A stretch of 64,000 bases of DNA, from positions 62,001 to 126,000 of the forward strand of contig NZ_LSSW01000033.1 in NCBI RefSeq assembly GCF_001567565.1. The letters run 5' to 3'. Numbering within the stretch: the first letter of the stretch is position 1; every line of letters begins with the position of its first letter. The position numbers and the translations under genes were made by a program. A model generated the notes under the pieces. It ran no database searches, was not told the origin of the DNA, and was given only the letters and a program-made list of their open reading frames with translations. This document shows, in pieces, positions 42,684 through 51,858 of the stretch. This DNA is from Ectopseudomonas composti. Its GTDB lineage: Bacteria > Pseudomonadota > Gammaproteobacteria > Pseudomonadales > Pseudomonadaceae.

Positions 42684-44191
42684 GTCACGCCATCATCCTG
42701 CCCATTCTGCTGCCGCTGTTCTTTGGCGCGCTGCTGTTGGTCGGCCACGGCTGGTCGCGTCAGGTCAAGCGCGGTATCTCCCTGGTCGGCTGTCTGGCGT
42801 TGCTGCCGGTGTGCATATACCTGGTGCAACTGGCCGGGACAGGGCAGTTGCAGGTCTACGCCCTGGGCAACTGGGCAGCGCCGTTCGGCATCATGCTGCT
42901 ACTCGACCGCTTCAACGCCGCGTTGCTGCTTCTGACTTCGGTGCTTGCCGGCTTTGCGCTGATCTACGCCTGTCGCGGCGACGACGAGCGTGGGCCGAAT
43001 TTCCATGGGCTGTTCCAGTTCCAGCTGCTCGGCATCAACGGCGCATTCCTCACCGCAGACCTGTTCAACCTGTTCGTGTTCTTCGAGATCCTGCTGATCT
43101 CCTCCTACGCGCTGCTGCTGCATGGCAACCGCGCCAATCAGGTCAAGGCGGGCGTGCATTACGTAGTGCTCAACCTGCTGGGCTCGTCGTTCTTCCTGAT
43201 CGGCGTCAGCCTGCTGTATGGCCTGACCGGTACCCTGAACATGCCGGACCTGGCTGCGCGCGTGGCCAGCGCCAATGTCGCCGATGCGCCGCTACTCAAG
43301 GCCGCTGCTTATCTGCTTTTGATCGTCTTCGGCCTCAAGGCCGCGGTGTTGCCGCTGTGCTTCTGGCTGCCGCGTGCCTATGCCGCTGCACCGGCTTCGG
43401 TCGCAGCCTTGTTTGCGATCATGACCAAGGTGGGTTTCTACGCCATCGTCCGAGTGTTCACGCTGGTGTTCGGCGAGCAGGCCGGGCCACTGGCCAATCT
43501 TGGTCATGAGCTGCTCTGGTGGTTGGCCTTGCCGACCATTGCCTTCGGTGTGTTCGGTGCGCTGGGTGCGCGTCAGTTGCAGTCGTTGCTGGCGTATCTG
43601 GTGGTGGTTTCGGTGGGCACGCTGATGGCCGGCTTCGCCATGGGCACCCCGGCGGCGCTGAGCGGCGCTCTGTATTACATGCTGCACAGCACGTTGATCA
43701 GCGCTTCGCTGTTTCTGCTGGCTGGCCTGGTGGTTGCCCAGCGTGACAGCGCCGGCGGCGACCTGCAGCAGGAACGCGCGCTGCGCCAGCCACTGGTGCT
43801 GGGCTGCATGTTCTTCTTCGCCTCGATTTCCGTGGCGGGGCTGCCGCCGTTCTCTGGATTCCTCGGCAAGATGATGCTGCTGCGTGCAGCAGAGCCGGGC
43901 TGGCAGGCCTGGAGCCTGTGGCCGGTGGTACTGATCGGCGGGCTGCTGACGCTGGTGGCGCTGAGCCGGGCCGGCACCAGCCTGTTCTGGCTGGGCCAGC
44001 AAACGGAGGGCAAGACCTCGACCGCCCAGCCTGCTGATCGCGTGAGTCTCCTGGCGGCGCTGGGCCTGTTGCTGGCCAGCCCGCTGCTGATGATCGCTGC
44101 CGCCCCGATACTGGCGTACCTGGAAGCTGCCGCTGCGCAGTTGCTCGATCTGCAACCCTATCTGTCGATCATCGCTGGAGGTGCGGCATGA
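42680..44191 (+). CDS. phaD: Pha/Mrp antiporter subunit D (cluster 2)
   Basis: 503 aa, about 14 helices, NuoN/NuoM-like. Family segments LLLDRFNAALLLLTSVLAGF, GLKAAVLPLCFWLPRAYAA (with the conserved lysine) and YYMLHSTLISASLFLLAGL. ATGA overlap with phaC and 4-bp overlap with phaE. Confidence 0.95.
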   Translation: MSHAIILPILLPLFFGALLLVGHGWSRQVKRGISLVGCLALLPVCIYLVQLAGTGQLQVYALGNWAAPFGIMLLLDRFNAALLLLTSVLAGFALIYACRGDDERGPNFHGLFQFQLLGINGAFLTADLFNLFVFFEILLISSYALLLHGNRANQVKAGVHYVVLNLLGSSFFLIGVSLLYGLTGTLNMPDLAARVASANVADAPLLKAAAYLLLIVFGLKAAVLPLCFWLPRAYAAAPASVAALFAIMTKVGFYAIVRVFTLVFGEQAGPLANLGHELLWWLALPTIAFGVFGALGARQLQSLLAYLVVVSVGTLMAGFAMGTPAALSGALYYMLHSTLISASLFLLAGLVVAQRDSAGGDLQQERALRQPLVLGCMFFFASISVAGLPPFSGFLGKMMLLRAAEPGWQAWSLWPVVLIGGLLTLVALSRAGTSLFWLGQQTEGKTSTAQPADRVSLLAALGLLLASPLLMIAAAPILAYLEAAAAQLLDLQPYLSIIAGGAA

Positions 44192-44685
44192 GGCGCTTGT
44201 TTCCCCACCCGCGAATGATGCTGCTGTTGGCGGTGCTCTGGCTGCTGCTGGTCAATACCCTGAGCCTTGGCCACATCCTGCTCGGCCTGTTCCTGGGCTG
44301 GTCAATCGTGCATCTGTGCGGCGATTTCCTGCTGACGGTGCCGAAGGTGCGCAAACCCCTGGGGCTGCTGCTGTTCATCGGCAAGGTGTTCTACGACATC
44401 GTGGTGGCCAACCTGCAGGTGGTCAGGCTGGTGCTGGGGCCGAAGTCGCGCCTCGAGCCTGCATTCGTCGAGGTGCCAGTCGAGATCGAGAACGAATTCA
44501 TCCTGTCGACCTTGGCCTGCATCATTTCGCTGACGCCTGGCACGGTGTCCGCAGGACTCAGCTCCGACCACAAGACCCTGTTGCTGCACGGGCTCGACGT
44601 GCCGGATCACGATGAGCTGATCGCCGCGGTCAAGAGCCGTTACGAAACGCCGCTGCTGGAGATTTTCGAATGCTCGAGAACGTAG
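44188..44685 (+). CDS. phaE: Pha/Mrp antiporter subunit E (cluster 2)
   Basis: 165 aa, same length as the cluster 1 copy: N-terminal membrane helices, then a cytoplasmic domain with PAFVEVPVEIENEF and ISLTPGTVSAGL. Overlaps phaD by 4 bp and phaF by 16 bp. Confidence 0.93.
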   Translation: MRRLFPHPRMMLLLAVLWLLLVNTLSLGHILLGLFLGWSIVHLCGDFLLTVPKVRKPLGLLLFIGKVFYDIVVANLQVVRLVLGPKSRLEPAFVEVPVEIENEFILSTLACIISLTPGTVSAGLSSDHKTLLLHGLDVPDHDELIAAVKSRYETPLLEIFECSRT

Positions 44686-44939
44686 TCTTTGTGTGCATGG
44701 GCATCGTCACGCTGGCGATGCTGCTCAACGTCGCGCGCCTGGTCGAAGGCCCGAGCATGGTCGACCGTGTCCTGGCACTGGATACCCTGTACATCAACGC
44801 ATTGGCGCTGATCGTACTGTTCGGCATCTGGCTGGCATCGGATCTGTATTTCGAGGCAGCGCTGCTGATCGCGGTGATGGGCTTCGTCGGTACGGTCGCG
44901 GTAGGCAAGCACCTGCTGCACGGCGACATCATCGATTAA
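44670..44939 (+). CDS. phaF: Pha/Mrp antiporter subunit F (cluster 2)
   Basis: 89 aa, three helices, with LVEGPSMVDRVLALDTLYIN, the MnhF/PhaF signature. Starts inside the end of phaE (16-bp overlap), pointing to coupled translation. Confidence 0.93.
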   Translation: MLENVVFVCMGIVTLAMLLNVARLVEGPSMVDRVLALDTLYINALALIVLFGIWLASDLYFEAALLIAVMGFVGTVAVGKHLLHGDIID

Positions 44940-44951
44940 GGGAGAATGACC

Positions 44952-45290
44952 ATGCCATTCTGGCTGGAACTGTTGATTTGCGCCTGCCTGATCCTGGGCA
45001 GTCTGTTCGCCCTGGTCGGTGCCATCGGCCTGTATCGCCTGCCGGACTTTTTCACCCGGCTGCATGGCCCGACCAAGGCCACGACGCTGGGGGTCGGCGG
45101 TACGCTGATCGCCTCCATGCTGTTCTTCGCCCACCATACCGGCAGCCTCAGCCTGCATGAACTGCTGATCACCCTGTTCCTGTTCCTCACTGCGCCGGTC
45201 AGCGCGCATATCCTGTCCAAGGCCGCGATGCAGCAGAAGGTGCAGCTGTTCGAGCAGACCCGTGGCCAGCCGTGGGACGATGATCACTGA
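44952..45290 (+). CDS. phaG: Pha/Mrp antiporter subunit G (cluster 2)
   Basis: 112 aa, three helices, MnhG/PhaG family (GAIGLYRLPDFFTRLHGPTK). The second of two in-frame ATGs (44952) was chosen because GGGAGA sits six bases before it; the first ATG (44946) touches that site. Last gene of cluster 2. Confidence 0.93.
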   Translation: MPFWLELLICACLILGSLFALVGAIGLYRLPDFFTRLHGPTKATTLGVGGTLIASMLFFAHHTGSLSLHELLITLFLFLTAPVSAHILSKAAMQQKVQLFEQTRGQPWDDDH

Positions 45291-45399
45291 TCGACTGTCA
45301 GGTATTTCTCGCGCCTGGCTGTGACTGTCGCCGGGCGCTGGCTCACCCTAGACTGCACCCTTGAATCAAACTATGTACTGGGTCAGGGGAGTCACGAGC

Positions 45400-45909
45400 A
45401 TGAGCGAGCCGAGCATTCGTCAGGCCTGTGCCGAGGATATCGAGGCGCTCTGCGCGCTGATTCTCGAGCATGGGCCCAACCCCTGGAATCATCTGCCCGA
45501 AGTCGAGGTGCGCGAGCACCTGCAGGGTATTGCGACCAACGCGACGCTGGCCCTGTTGGCCGAGGAGCAGGGGCGGCTTCTGGGGTTCGTCAGTTATCGC
45601 CTGACCCGGGGTTTCGCCGTTCACCAACCTGCCGCGCGTGCCAGCCAGTTGCATGGCTACATCTGCGAAGCGGTGGTGCATCGCGACTGCGCCGGTCGCG
45701 GAGTTGGCGCTCATCTGCTCACGGAGGCCGTGCAGGACCTCTGGCGGCGGGGCGTGCACGATGTCTATATCGACCGCCATGAAGAGAACGCCGCTTCGGC
45801 AGGCATGATGCGCAAGGCCGGCTTCAGCGAGCTGCTGACTTATGCCGACCCGGTCCGGCGTGCCAATGGTTCGGGGCGTTCGACGCTGTGCTGCCTGCGG
45901 GCCAGGTAA
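45400..45909 (+). CDS. GNAT-family N-acetyltransferase
   Basis: 169 aa. GCN5-related fold with the acetyl-CoA loop region HRDCAGRGVGAHLL (Q/RxxGxG/A type) and a following helix, then ENAASAGMMRKAGF, the usual C-terminal signature. Acceptor substrate unknown. Start at 45400 with GGGGAG upstream; an earlier ATG 13 codons upstream lacks one. Single gene downstream of Pha cluster 2 with a gap of about 110 bp. Confidence 0.85.
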   Translation: MSEPSIRQACAEDIEALCALILEHGPNPWNHLPEVEVREHLQGIATNATLALLAEEQGRLLGFVSYRLTRGFAVHQPAARASQLHGYICEAVVHRDCAGRGVGAHLLTEAVQDLWRRGVHDVYIDRHEENAASAGMMRKAGFSELLTYADPVRRANGSGRSTLCCLRAR

Positions 45910-45967
45910 TGATCCAGCGACTGCCTGCCACGGCTTTGCCGGCGGTCGTGCAGATTCGCTTCAGAAG

Positions 45968-45998
45968 GCCCGGCCAGGTCGCTGACGTCCGGCCGGGC
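45968..45998. terminator. Hairpin between convergent GNAT and FAD-protein genes
   Basis: Stem GCCCGGCC (45968-45975) and GGCCGGGC (45991-45998) with a 15-base loop, placed between two converging genes. No T-run; a weak bidirectional terminator at best. Confidence 0.4.
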
Positions 45999-46006
45999 GA
46001 CGCTGC

Positions 46007-47620
46007 CTAGCGATTCGACCCGAGCATGTCCTTGGCCACGGCCTCGGCCACGCGAATACCGTCGACCCCGGCTGAAAGAATGCCGCCGGCGTAGCCCGCG
46101 CCTTCGCCGGCCGGGTACAGGCCCTTAAGATTCAAACTCTGCAGGTCATCGCCACGGGTGATGCGCACGGGCGAAGAGGTGCGCGTTTCGATGCCGGTGA
46201 GCACCGCATCGGCCAGGTCGAACCCCTTGATCTGCTTGCCGAAGGCCGGTAGGGCTTCGCGGATGGCCTCGATGGCGAAATCCGGCAGAGAGGGCGCCAG
46301 ATCGCCCAGCTTCACGCCCGGCTTGTAGGACGGTTGCACTTCACCCAGCGCAGTGGATGGGGTGCCCTTGATGAAGTCGCCGACCAGTTGCCCGGGCGCC
46401 TCGTAGTTACGTCCGCCGAGTACATAGGCATGCGACTCGAGGCGCTCTTGCAGTTCCACACCGGCCAGCGGGCCGCCCGGATAGTCCTGCTCGGGGGTGA
46501 TGCCGACGACGATGCCGGCGTTGGCATTGCGCTCGTTGCGCGAGTATTGGCTCATGCCGTTGGTTACCACACGCTCCGGCTCGGAGGTGGCGGCGACCAC
46601 GGTGCCGCCCGGGCACATGCAGAAGCTGTAGACCGAGCGACCGTTGCTGGCGTGGTGCACCAGCTTGTAGTCGGCAGCGCCGAGTTTCGGGTGGCCGGCG
46701 TATTTGCCCAGGCGTGCGCGGTCGATCAGCGACTGCGGGTGTTCGATGCGAAAGCCCACCGAGAACGGCTTGGCTTCCAGGTACACGCCACGGGCATGCA
46801 GCATGCGGAAGGTGTCACGCGAGCTGTGGCCGAGGGCGAGCACGACATGGCGGCTGAGCAGCTGCTCGCCGTTGTCCAGCACCACACCGGTCAGTTGGCC
46901 GTCGTCGATGAGCAGATCGCTGACGCGCTGCTGGAAGCGCACTTCGCCGCCCAGGGCCTTGATCTCCTCGCGCATGGTGGCGACCACGCCGGTCAGGCGG
47001 AAGGTGCCGATATGCGGCTTGCTGACGTAGAGAATCTCGTCCGGCGCGCCGGCCTTGACGAACTCTTCCAGCACCTTGCGTCCATGGTGGTTGGGATCCT
47101 TGATCTGGCTGTACAGCTTGCCGTCGGAGAAGGTGCCGGCGCCGCCTTCACCGAACTGCACGTTGGAGGTCGGGTCGAGCACGTTCTTGCGCCACAGGCC
47201 CCAGGTGTCCTTGGTGCGCTGGCGCACTTCCTTGCCGCGTTCGAGCACGATCGGGCGCAGGCCGGCCTGGGCCAGGATCAGCGCGGCGAAGATGCCGCAG
47301 GGGCCGAAACCGACGACGATCGGGCGTTCGTCCAGCGGTGTTTCGGCCTTGCCGACCGGTTTGTAGGTGATATCCGGTGCCGGGCCGACATGCCTGTCGT
47401 CTGCCAGGCGGGCGAGCAGCGTGGCTTCGTCTTTCACCTGGCAATCGAGGGTGTAGATGAACGGCATGTCGCCGTACTTCTTGCGCGCATCGTAACTGCG
47501 CTTGAACACGCTGAAGGCGATCAGCTCGGCGTCATCGATGCCCAGACGCTGGACGATGGCCGGGCGCAGTGCGTCAGCGGCGTGGTCGAGGGGCAGTTTC
47601 AGTTCGGTCAGGCGAAGCAT
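46007..47620 (-). CDS. FAD-dependent dehydrogenase-like protein (COG2509 type)
   Basis: 537 aa. After an N-terminal ~95-residue domain comes a dinucleotide-binding fold, PIVVGFGPCGIFAALILAQA, then NVQFGEGGAGTFSDGKLYSQ and a C-terminal flavin motif GLYPAGEGAGYAGGI. This matches uncharacterised FAD-dependent dehydrogenases conserved in many bacteria; substrate unknown. The start at 47620 has AGGA eight bases upstream and fits the family (MLRLTELKLPLDHA). Cytoplasmic. Confidence 0.87.
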   Translation of the reverse strand: MLRLTELKLPLDHAADALRPAIVQRLGIDDAELIAFSVFKRSYDARKKYGDMPFIYTLDCQVKDEATLLARLADDRHVGPAPDITYKPVGKAETPLDERPIVVGFGPCGIFAALILAQAGLRPIVLERGKEVRQRTKDTWGLWRKNVLDPTSNVQFGEGGAGTFSDGKLYSQIKDPNHHGRKVLEEFVKAGAPDEILYVSKPHIGTFRLTGVVATMREEIKALGGEVRFQQRVSDLLIDDGQLTGVVLDNGEQLLSRHVVLALGHSSRDTFRMLHARGVYLEAKPFSVGFRIEHPQSLIDRARLGKYAGHPKLGAADYKLVHHASNGRSVYSFCMCPGGTVVAATSEPERVVTNGMSQYSRNERNANAGIVVGITPEQDYPGGPLAGVELQERLESHAYVLGGRNYEAPGQLVGDFIKGTPSTALGEVQPSYKPGVKLGDLAPSLPDFAIEAIREALPAFGKQIKGFDLADAVLTGIETRTSSPVRITRGDDLQSLNLKGLYPAGEGAGYAGGILSAGVDGIRVAEAVAKDMLGSNR

Positions 47621-47715
47621 GGGCAGTGTCCTGGTTGGCCGGTGGTGATCCGGCAAGGTGGAGAAGGGCGACGATTGTACGGGATTGGCTGGCCAGAGTG
47701 GGCGAACCGGCGGGC

Positions 47716-48915
47716 TCAGGTTCGCCGGCGTTCAATGGCGCGGCCCTGCACGAGCATCAGCGCCGCACCTGCGCCTGCCGCCATTGCGGCATAGATGATC
47801 ACGGCCAGCGTATTGAAACTGTCGATGAGCAGGCCGCCGAGAATGGCGCCCGCAGCAATGGCCACCTGGAAGGTCATTGACAGCAGTGCGCCGGCACTTT
47901 CGGCGTGATCGGTGGCGGCGCGAGCGTTCCAGATCGAGATCGAAACCGGGAAGGCGCCGAAAGCGAAGCCCCATAGCGCAATCGCCAGCAACGCCACGTC
48001 GGCCTGCTTGCCGAACAGGATCAGCGCGAGGGCGACCGTGCTGATCAGGAACGCGCAGCTGCTGACCGCCCAGGCCGGGCTGCGCGCCGCGACAGCGCCC
48101 CCAGCCAGGTTGCCGAAAAAGCCACTGACACCGAAGGCCAGCAGGGCAAGGGAAACGGTCGGGACATCCATACGCGGCACTTCTTCGAGGAAGGGGCGAA
48201 TGAACGTCAGTGCGGCGAAGTGCCCGGAGATGATCAGAAGGCCGGCTGTCAGGCCAATGGCCACTGCCCGACGGGTCAGGGCCGCCTTGAAGGACGCCAG
48301 GTTCGGCGCCACGTTGGCCGGCAGTTTGGGTAGCGTCAGCATCTGGATGGCCAGTGCCACGATGGCAATCCCGGAGGCGGCCAGAAAGGTGGGTCGCCAT
48401 CCCCATAGTTCACCGAGAAAGGCGCCCAGCGGCGCGGCGAAGACCGTGGCCAGGGAAATGCCCATGAGAATGATCGAGATGGCTTTCGGCACCTTGTCGG
48501 ACGGCACCAGGCGCAGCGCCAGCGGGGTCATCATTGCCCAGAAGCTGCCAAGGGAGAAACCCAGCAGGCCACGTGCGATCAGCAGCACCGAGATGTTCGG
48601 TGCCCAGGCCGAGAGCACGCAGGAGAGCAGCAGAACGATCATCAGGCCGCAGATGATCATTCGTCGATCCAGTCGGCCCGAACACAGCACCACCAGCGGC
48701 CCGGCGAATGCCGCGACCACGGCCGTCGCCGTGATGGCCTGACCCACCGCGCCATTGGAGGCGTTCAACTCGCTCGCCATCGGCGTCAGCAGGCTGATCG
48801 GCAGAAACTCGGCGGTCACCAGGCCGAAGGCGCCGAGGGCCAGAGAGATGACGGCCCACCACGCAGCAGGACTGGAGCCGGGGTCGTCAGTAACCGCTGA
48901 AGCGGTATGGGACAT
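47716..48915 (-). CDS. MFS transporter, DHA1 drug/sugar efflux type
   Basis: 399 aa, 12 predicted helices, starting with GAFGLVTAEFLPISLLTPMA typical of AraJ/NepI-like exporters, and with the loop 2-3 motif GRLDRRMII. Likely proton-driven efflux of a small molecule; substrate unknown. Lies 95 bp downstream of nothing on its own strand and 95 bp upstream of the FAD gene start, so it may be cotranscribed with that gene. Confidence 0.85.
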   Translation of the reverse strand: MSHTASAVTDDPGSSPAAWWAVISLALGAFGLVTAEFLPISLLTPMASELNASNGAVGQAITATAVVAAFAGPLVVLCSGRLDRRMIICGLMIVLLLSCVLSAWAPNISVLLIARGLLGFSLGSFWAMMTPLALRLVPSDKVPKAISIILMGISLATVFAAPLGAFLGELWGWRPTFLAASGIAIVALAIQMLTLPKLPANVAPNLASFKAALTRRAVAIGLTAGLLIISGHFAALTFIRPFLEEVPRMDVPTVSLALLAFGVSGFFGNLAGGAVAARSPAWAVSSCAFLISTVALALILFGKQADVALLAIALWGFAFGAFPVSISIWNARAATDHAESAGALLSMTFQVAIAAGAILGGLLIDSFNTLAVIIYAAMAAGAGAALMLVQGRAIERRRT

Positions 48916-49029
48916 TGTGCAATCCTTGGTTTTCGTCTGGCAGCAGCGTGCGGCGAACTGCGCAGGTTCGCCGTGAGGATGGTGCGCGGTGTTGGCAATT
49001 GCCGGTGCGATGCACCGGCAAGGCGAGGC

Positions 49030-49701
49030 TCAGTTACGCATGGAACCGAAATAGGCGCAGCCACGCAGCACCTGGCCATCGAGGCGCAGTTCGGCCGTGA
49101 GGTGATTGACCGTGCCACTCATGTCATCGATGCAGCGCTGCGGTGCGACCCATAGGTCAAGACGCTGGCCGTTGGCTTCGCTGCTGAAGCTGAGGCGGCC
49201 GTCCGGCAGCTGTTCTTCCAGGTAGGGCAGGGCCAGCGGGGGCTTTTCGGGGCGATTGAGTACCAGGCCCTTGCTGCCGACTTCCAGGTGCCAGGACGGC
49301 TCGTTGCCGCCGGCGCGCAGGGTCAGGCGCTTGAAGTTGAGGTCTTCGCAGCCATGCCCTTCGCCTTGCAGGCGATAGATCTGGCTGATCTCGAAGCGGC
49401 CATCGCTGCCTTTGGCCTGACTGCCGCCCAGGCGCCCGGCCAGGTCGGCGAACAGGCTGGCGTGGCCGTCGCTGCCGAGGCGCATGATTTCTCGTTCGAC
49501 TGAGCTGTTGCCGCCGTCTACCAGTACGAAGCGGCGCTGCTCCTGGCACGGGGTGAAAACCAGCTGACCATTTTCGGCCTGGACTTGCCCTTGCAGGCGT
49601 GTCGCTGGCGGCGGGCCTTCCGGCTTGCCGGTGTAGACCTGGCAGGCAGCCAGAAGTGGGAGCAGGGCGACGCTGGTCAGCAGGGAGCGGGTGATGGACA
49701 T
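49030..49701 (-). CDS. Putative envelope lipoprotein (COG3650-like)
   Basis: 223 aa. Signal with lipobox LLAAC (C20). A first half that begins RLQGQVQAENGQLVFTPCQE and a second half with CEDLNFKRLTLRAGGNEPSW and CIDDMSGTVNHLTAELRLDG; the latter resembles the small-molecule-response domain of COG3650 proteins. Function unknown. GGAG upstream of the ATG at 49701. Divergent from the pseudouridine synthase gene. Confidence 0.7.
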   Translation of the reverse strand: MSITRSLLTSVALLPLLAACQVYTGKPEGPPPATRLQGQVQAENGQLVFTPCQEQRRFVLVDGGNSSVEREIMRLGSDGHASLFADLAGRLGGSQAKGSDGRFEISQIYRLQGEGHGCEDLNFKRLTLRAGGNEPSWHLEVGSKGLVLNRPEKPPLALPYLEEQLPDGRLSFSSEANGQRLDLWVAPQRCIDDMSGTVNHLTAELRLDGQVLRGCAYFGSMRN

Positions 49702-49827
49702 CGGTATCTCCAAATACGAGCGGCCACCATAGCTACAGCGCGACCTTGGCTCAAGCCGTTTGCTTTGACTGGGGCCTGCGAGTGCGGCCTAATTCGCCCG
49801 TCCCAATCCGATCGAGCAGCGCCTGCA

Positions 49828-50709
49828 ATGCCCAGCCCCATCATGCGCCCCAGCACGCTTCATTTGCCCCAAGGCGACTGGGCGACGGTACTCGATTGCC
49901 TGTGCGATCACTTCCCTGCCATCGGCCGCTCCATCTGGCTGCAGCGTATGGCGCGCGGTCGGGTGCTGGATGCGGCCGGCGCGCCCATCGATGCCACGCA
50001 TCCCTATCGGGTCGGCCTCAAGGTGCGCTATTTCCGCGAGGTGCCAAACGAGACGCCGATTCCCTTCGCCGAGCAGGTGCTGTGGCAGGACGAGCACCTG
50101 CTGGTTGCGGACAAGCCGCATTTTCTGCCGGTGATGCCGGCCGGTGAGTACGTCGAGCAGACGCTGCTGGCGCGCCTGATCAAGCGCACCGGTAATCCCG
50201 ACCTGGTGCCGATTCACCGCATCGACCGGCTCACCGCCGGCCTGGTGCTGTTCTCGGTCGAGCCGCGCAGTCGTGGCCAGTACCAGGCGCTGTTTCGCCA
50301 GCGTGCGGTGGAAAAGTGCTACGAGGCCATCGCTCCGGCGTTGCCGCAGCTGCAGTTTCCCTACCTGCATCGCTCGCGCATGGTCGAGGGCGAGCCGTTC
50401 TTTCGCATGCAGGAAGTCGCGGGCGAGGCCAACAGCGAAACGCGTATCGAGGTGCTGGAACGACGCGGCGAACTGTGGCGTTACGGCTTGTCGCCAGTGA
50501 CCGGGCGTAAACATCAGCTGCGCGTGCATCTGGCCGGGCTCGGCGCGCCAATCGTCGGCGACGACTTCTATCCGCAGTTGCTGGAGTCGCGCAACCTGCC
50601 GGACGACTACAGCAAGCCGCTCAAGCTGCTGGCGCGCGGCCTGCGCTTCGTCGATCCGCTCAGTGGGCAAGCGCGCGAGTTCGCCAGTCAGCTGCACTTG
50701 CAGTGGTAG
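49828..50709 (+). CDS. RluA-family pseudouridine synthase
   Basis: 293 aa. Isomerises uridine to pseudouridine in rRNA or tRNA. Catalytic motif HRIDRLTAGLVLFS with the essential Asp, the second family motif around LVADKPHFLPVMPAG, and KHQLRVHLAGLGAPIVGDDF. The first ~70 residues form a short S4-like or degenerate N-terminal domain. The exact target site cannot be told. The ATG at 49828 was chosen because the homologous region begins just after it; the ribosome site is weak. Confidence 0.88.
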   Translation: MPSPIMRPSTLHLPQGDWATVLDCLCDHFPAIGRSIWLQRMARGRVLDAAGAPIDATHPYRVGLKVRYFREVPNETPIPFAEQVLWQDEHLLVADKPHFLPVMPAGEYVEQTLLARLIKRTGNPDLVPIHRIDRLTAGLVLFSVEPRSRGQYQALFRQRAVEKCYEAIAPALPQLQFPYLHRSRMVEGEPFFRMQEVAGEANSETRIEVLERRGELWRYGLSPVTGRKHQLRVHLAGLGAPIVGDDFYPQLLESRNLPDDYSKPLKLLARGLRFVDPLSGQAREFASQLHLQW

Positions 50710-50735
50710 CTATGGCGCAGGCGGGGAGTGGGCCG

Positions 50736-50760
50736 TAAAAAGGCCCGCGCGAGGCGGGCC
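50736..50760 (-). terminator. Terminator of the tcu operon (minus)
   Basis: On the minus strand, GGCCCGC-CTCGC-GCGGGCC is followed by TTTTTA, 19 bp beyond the stop of the distal tctC. Its position closes the tcuA-tcuB-tctC unit. Confidence 0.85.
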
Positions 50761-50778
50761 AGGCTCGAGCAGCGCAGG

Positions 50779-51753
50779 CTACTGAATCAGCCCGAACTCA
50801 TCGGCCAGTTTTCGGTACTCGGCTACCTGCTCATGGACGAACTGCTCCAGCTCTGTGCCGGTCTTCGACAGCGGCAGCAAATCGAACTGTTCGCGCTTGG
50901 CATTGAAGCCGTCATCGGCCAGTAGCGTTTCGAAACGCTGCTGCCACCACTTGAAGTCCTCGTCACTGACTTGCGGGCCCATGTAGAAGCCTCTGACTAT
51001 CGGCCAGACAACGTCGTAGCCTTGTTCCTTGGCCGTGGGAATATTGGCCATCTTTCCTGGCAGTCGCTCTTCGGCCAGCACGGCGAGAATACGAACATTG
51101 CCGGCATCGAGCTGTGCAGTCGCCTCGCCGAAGCCGCTGACGATCGCCTGAACGTGGCCGCCGAACAGGGCCGTCATGGGTTCGCCGCCTCCTTCGAAGG
51201 CCACGTACCTGAGCTTGTCAGGTGCGATGCCGGCACTGCGTGCGATCAGCGCAGCCTGCATCCAGTCCTGGCTACCGACGGTGCCACCAGCGCCGATCAC
51301 CAGGTCTGACGGTGCTTCTTTGAGTCGTGCAATCAGGTCATCGAAGGTCTGCAGCGGTGAGTCACGATGAACGATAACGGCACCGTAATCCGTGCCGATG
51401 GCGGCCAGCCAGCGAACGTCATTTTCGCTGTAGCGCCCGAACTTGCCTTGCGCCAGATTCAACAGCGAACCACTCGACCAGGCGGTGATGACGCCTGCCG
51501 CTTTGGGGCGTAAGGCAACCACGGCGTTGTAAGCCACTGCGCCTATGCCGCCGGGCATGTAGGTGACGCGCATTGGAGCCTTGAGCAGGCCGGCGTCCTT
51601 CAGCCCGCTCTGCGCGAGCTTGCAGGTGATATCGAAGCCACCGCCGGGCTTTGCCGGGGCGATGCATTCCGGACGCTTGGGCTCGGCGAGCGCCATGCTG
51701 GCTGCAAGCAGACCCGAGGTCAGCAGCGCTGCGTAGGTGAGGCGATTGTTCAT
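50779..51753 (-). CDS. tctC: TctC-type tricarboxylate-binding protein (distal copy)
   Basis: 324 aa. Periplasmic Bug-family receptor of the tripartite tricarboxylate transporter. Sec signal (GLLAASMALAE, cut near residue 23), then PKRPECIAPAKPGGGFD, which builds the carboxylate-binding loop. Very similar throughout to the proximal TctC encoded at 58720-59700, with shared segments such as TYMPGG-GAVAYNAVVA and LAQGKFGRY. It has no tctAB of its own beside it and follows tcuB after 105 bp, so it likely presents tricarballylate or a related acid to the TctAB encoded upstream. AGGAG before the ATG. Confidence 0.9.
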   Translation of the reverse strand: MNNRLTYAALLTSGLLAASMALAEPKRPECIAPAKPGGGFDITCKLAQSGLKDAGLLKAPMRVTYMPGGIGAVAYNAVVALRPKAAGVITAWSSGSLLNLAQGKFGRYSENDVRWLAAIGTDYGAVIVHRDSPLQTFDDLIARLKEAPSDLVIGAGGTVGSQDWMQAALIARSAGIAPDKLRYVAFEGGGEPMTALFGGHVQAIVSGFGEATAQLDAGNVRILAVLAEERLPGKMANIPTAKEQGYDVVWPIVRGFYMGPQVSDEDFKWWQQRFETLLADDGFNAKREQFDLLPLSKTGTELEQFVHEQVAEYRKLADEFGLIQ

Positions 51754-51858
51754 GCGTTCTCCTGTGGAGTTTTATTGTGGTTCAGGCTGAGACACCGCTG
51801 GCGGCGTCGGGACAACGAGCGGGCTGCACTGTGCATCCCGCCTGTATGGGGCAACCGC

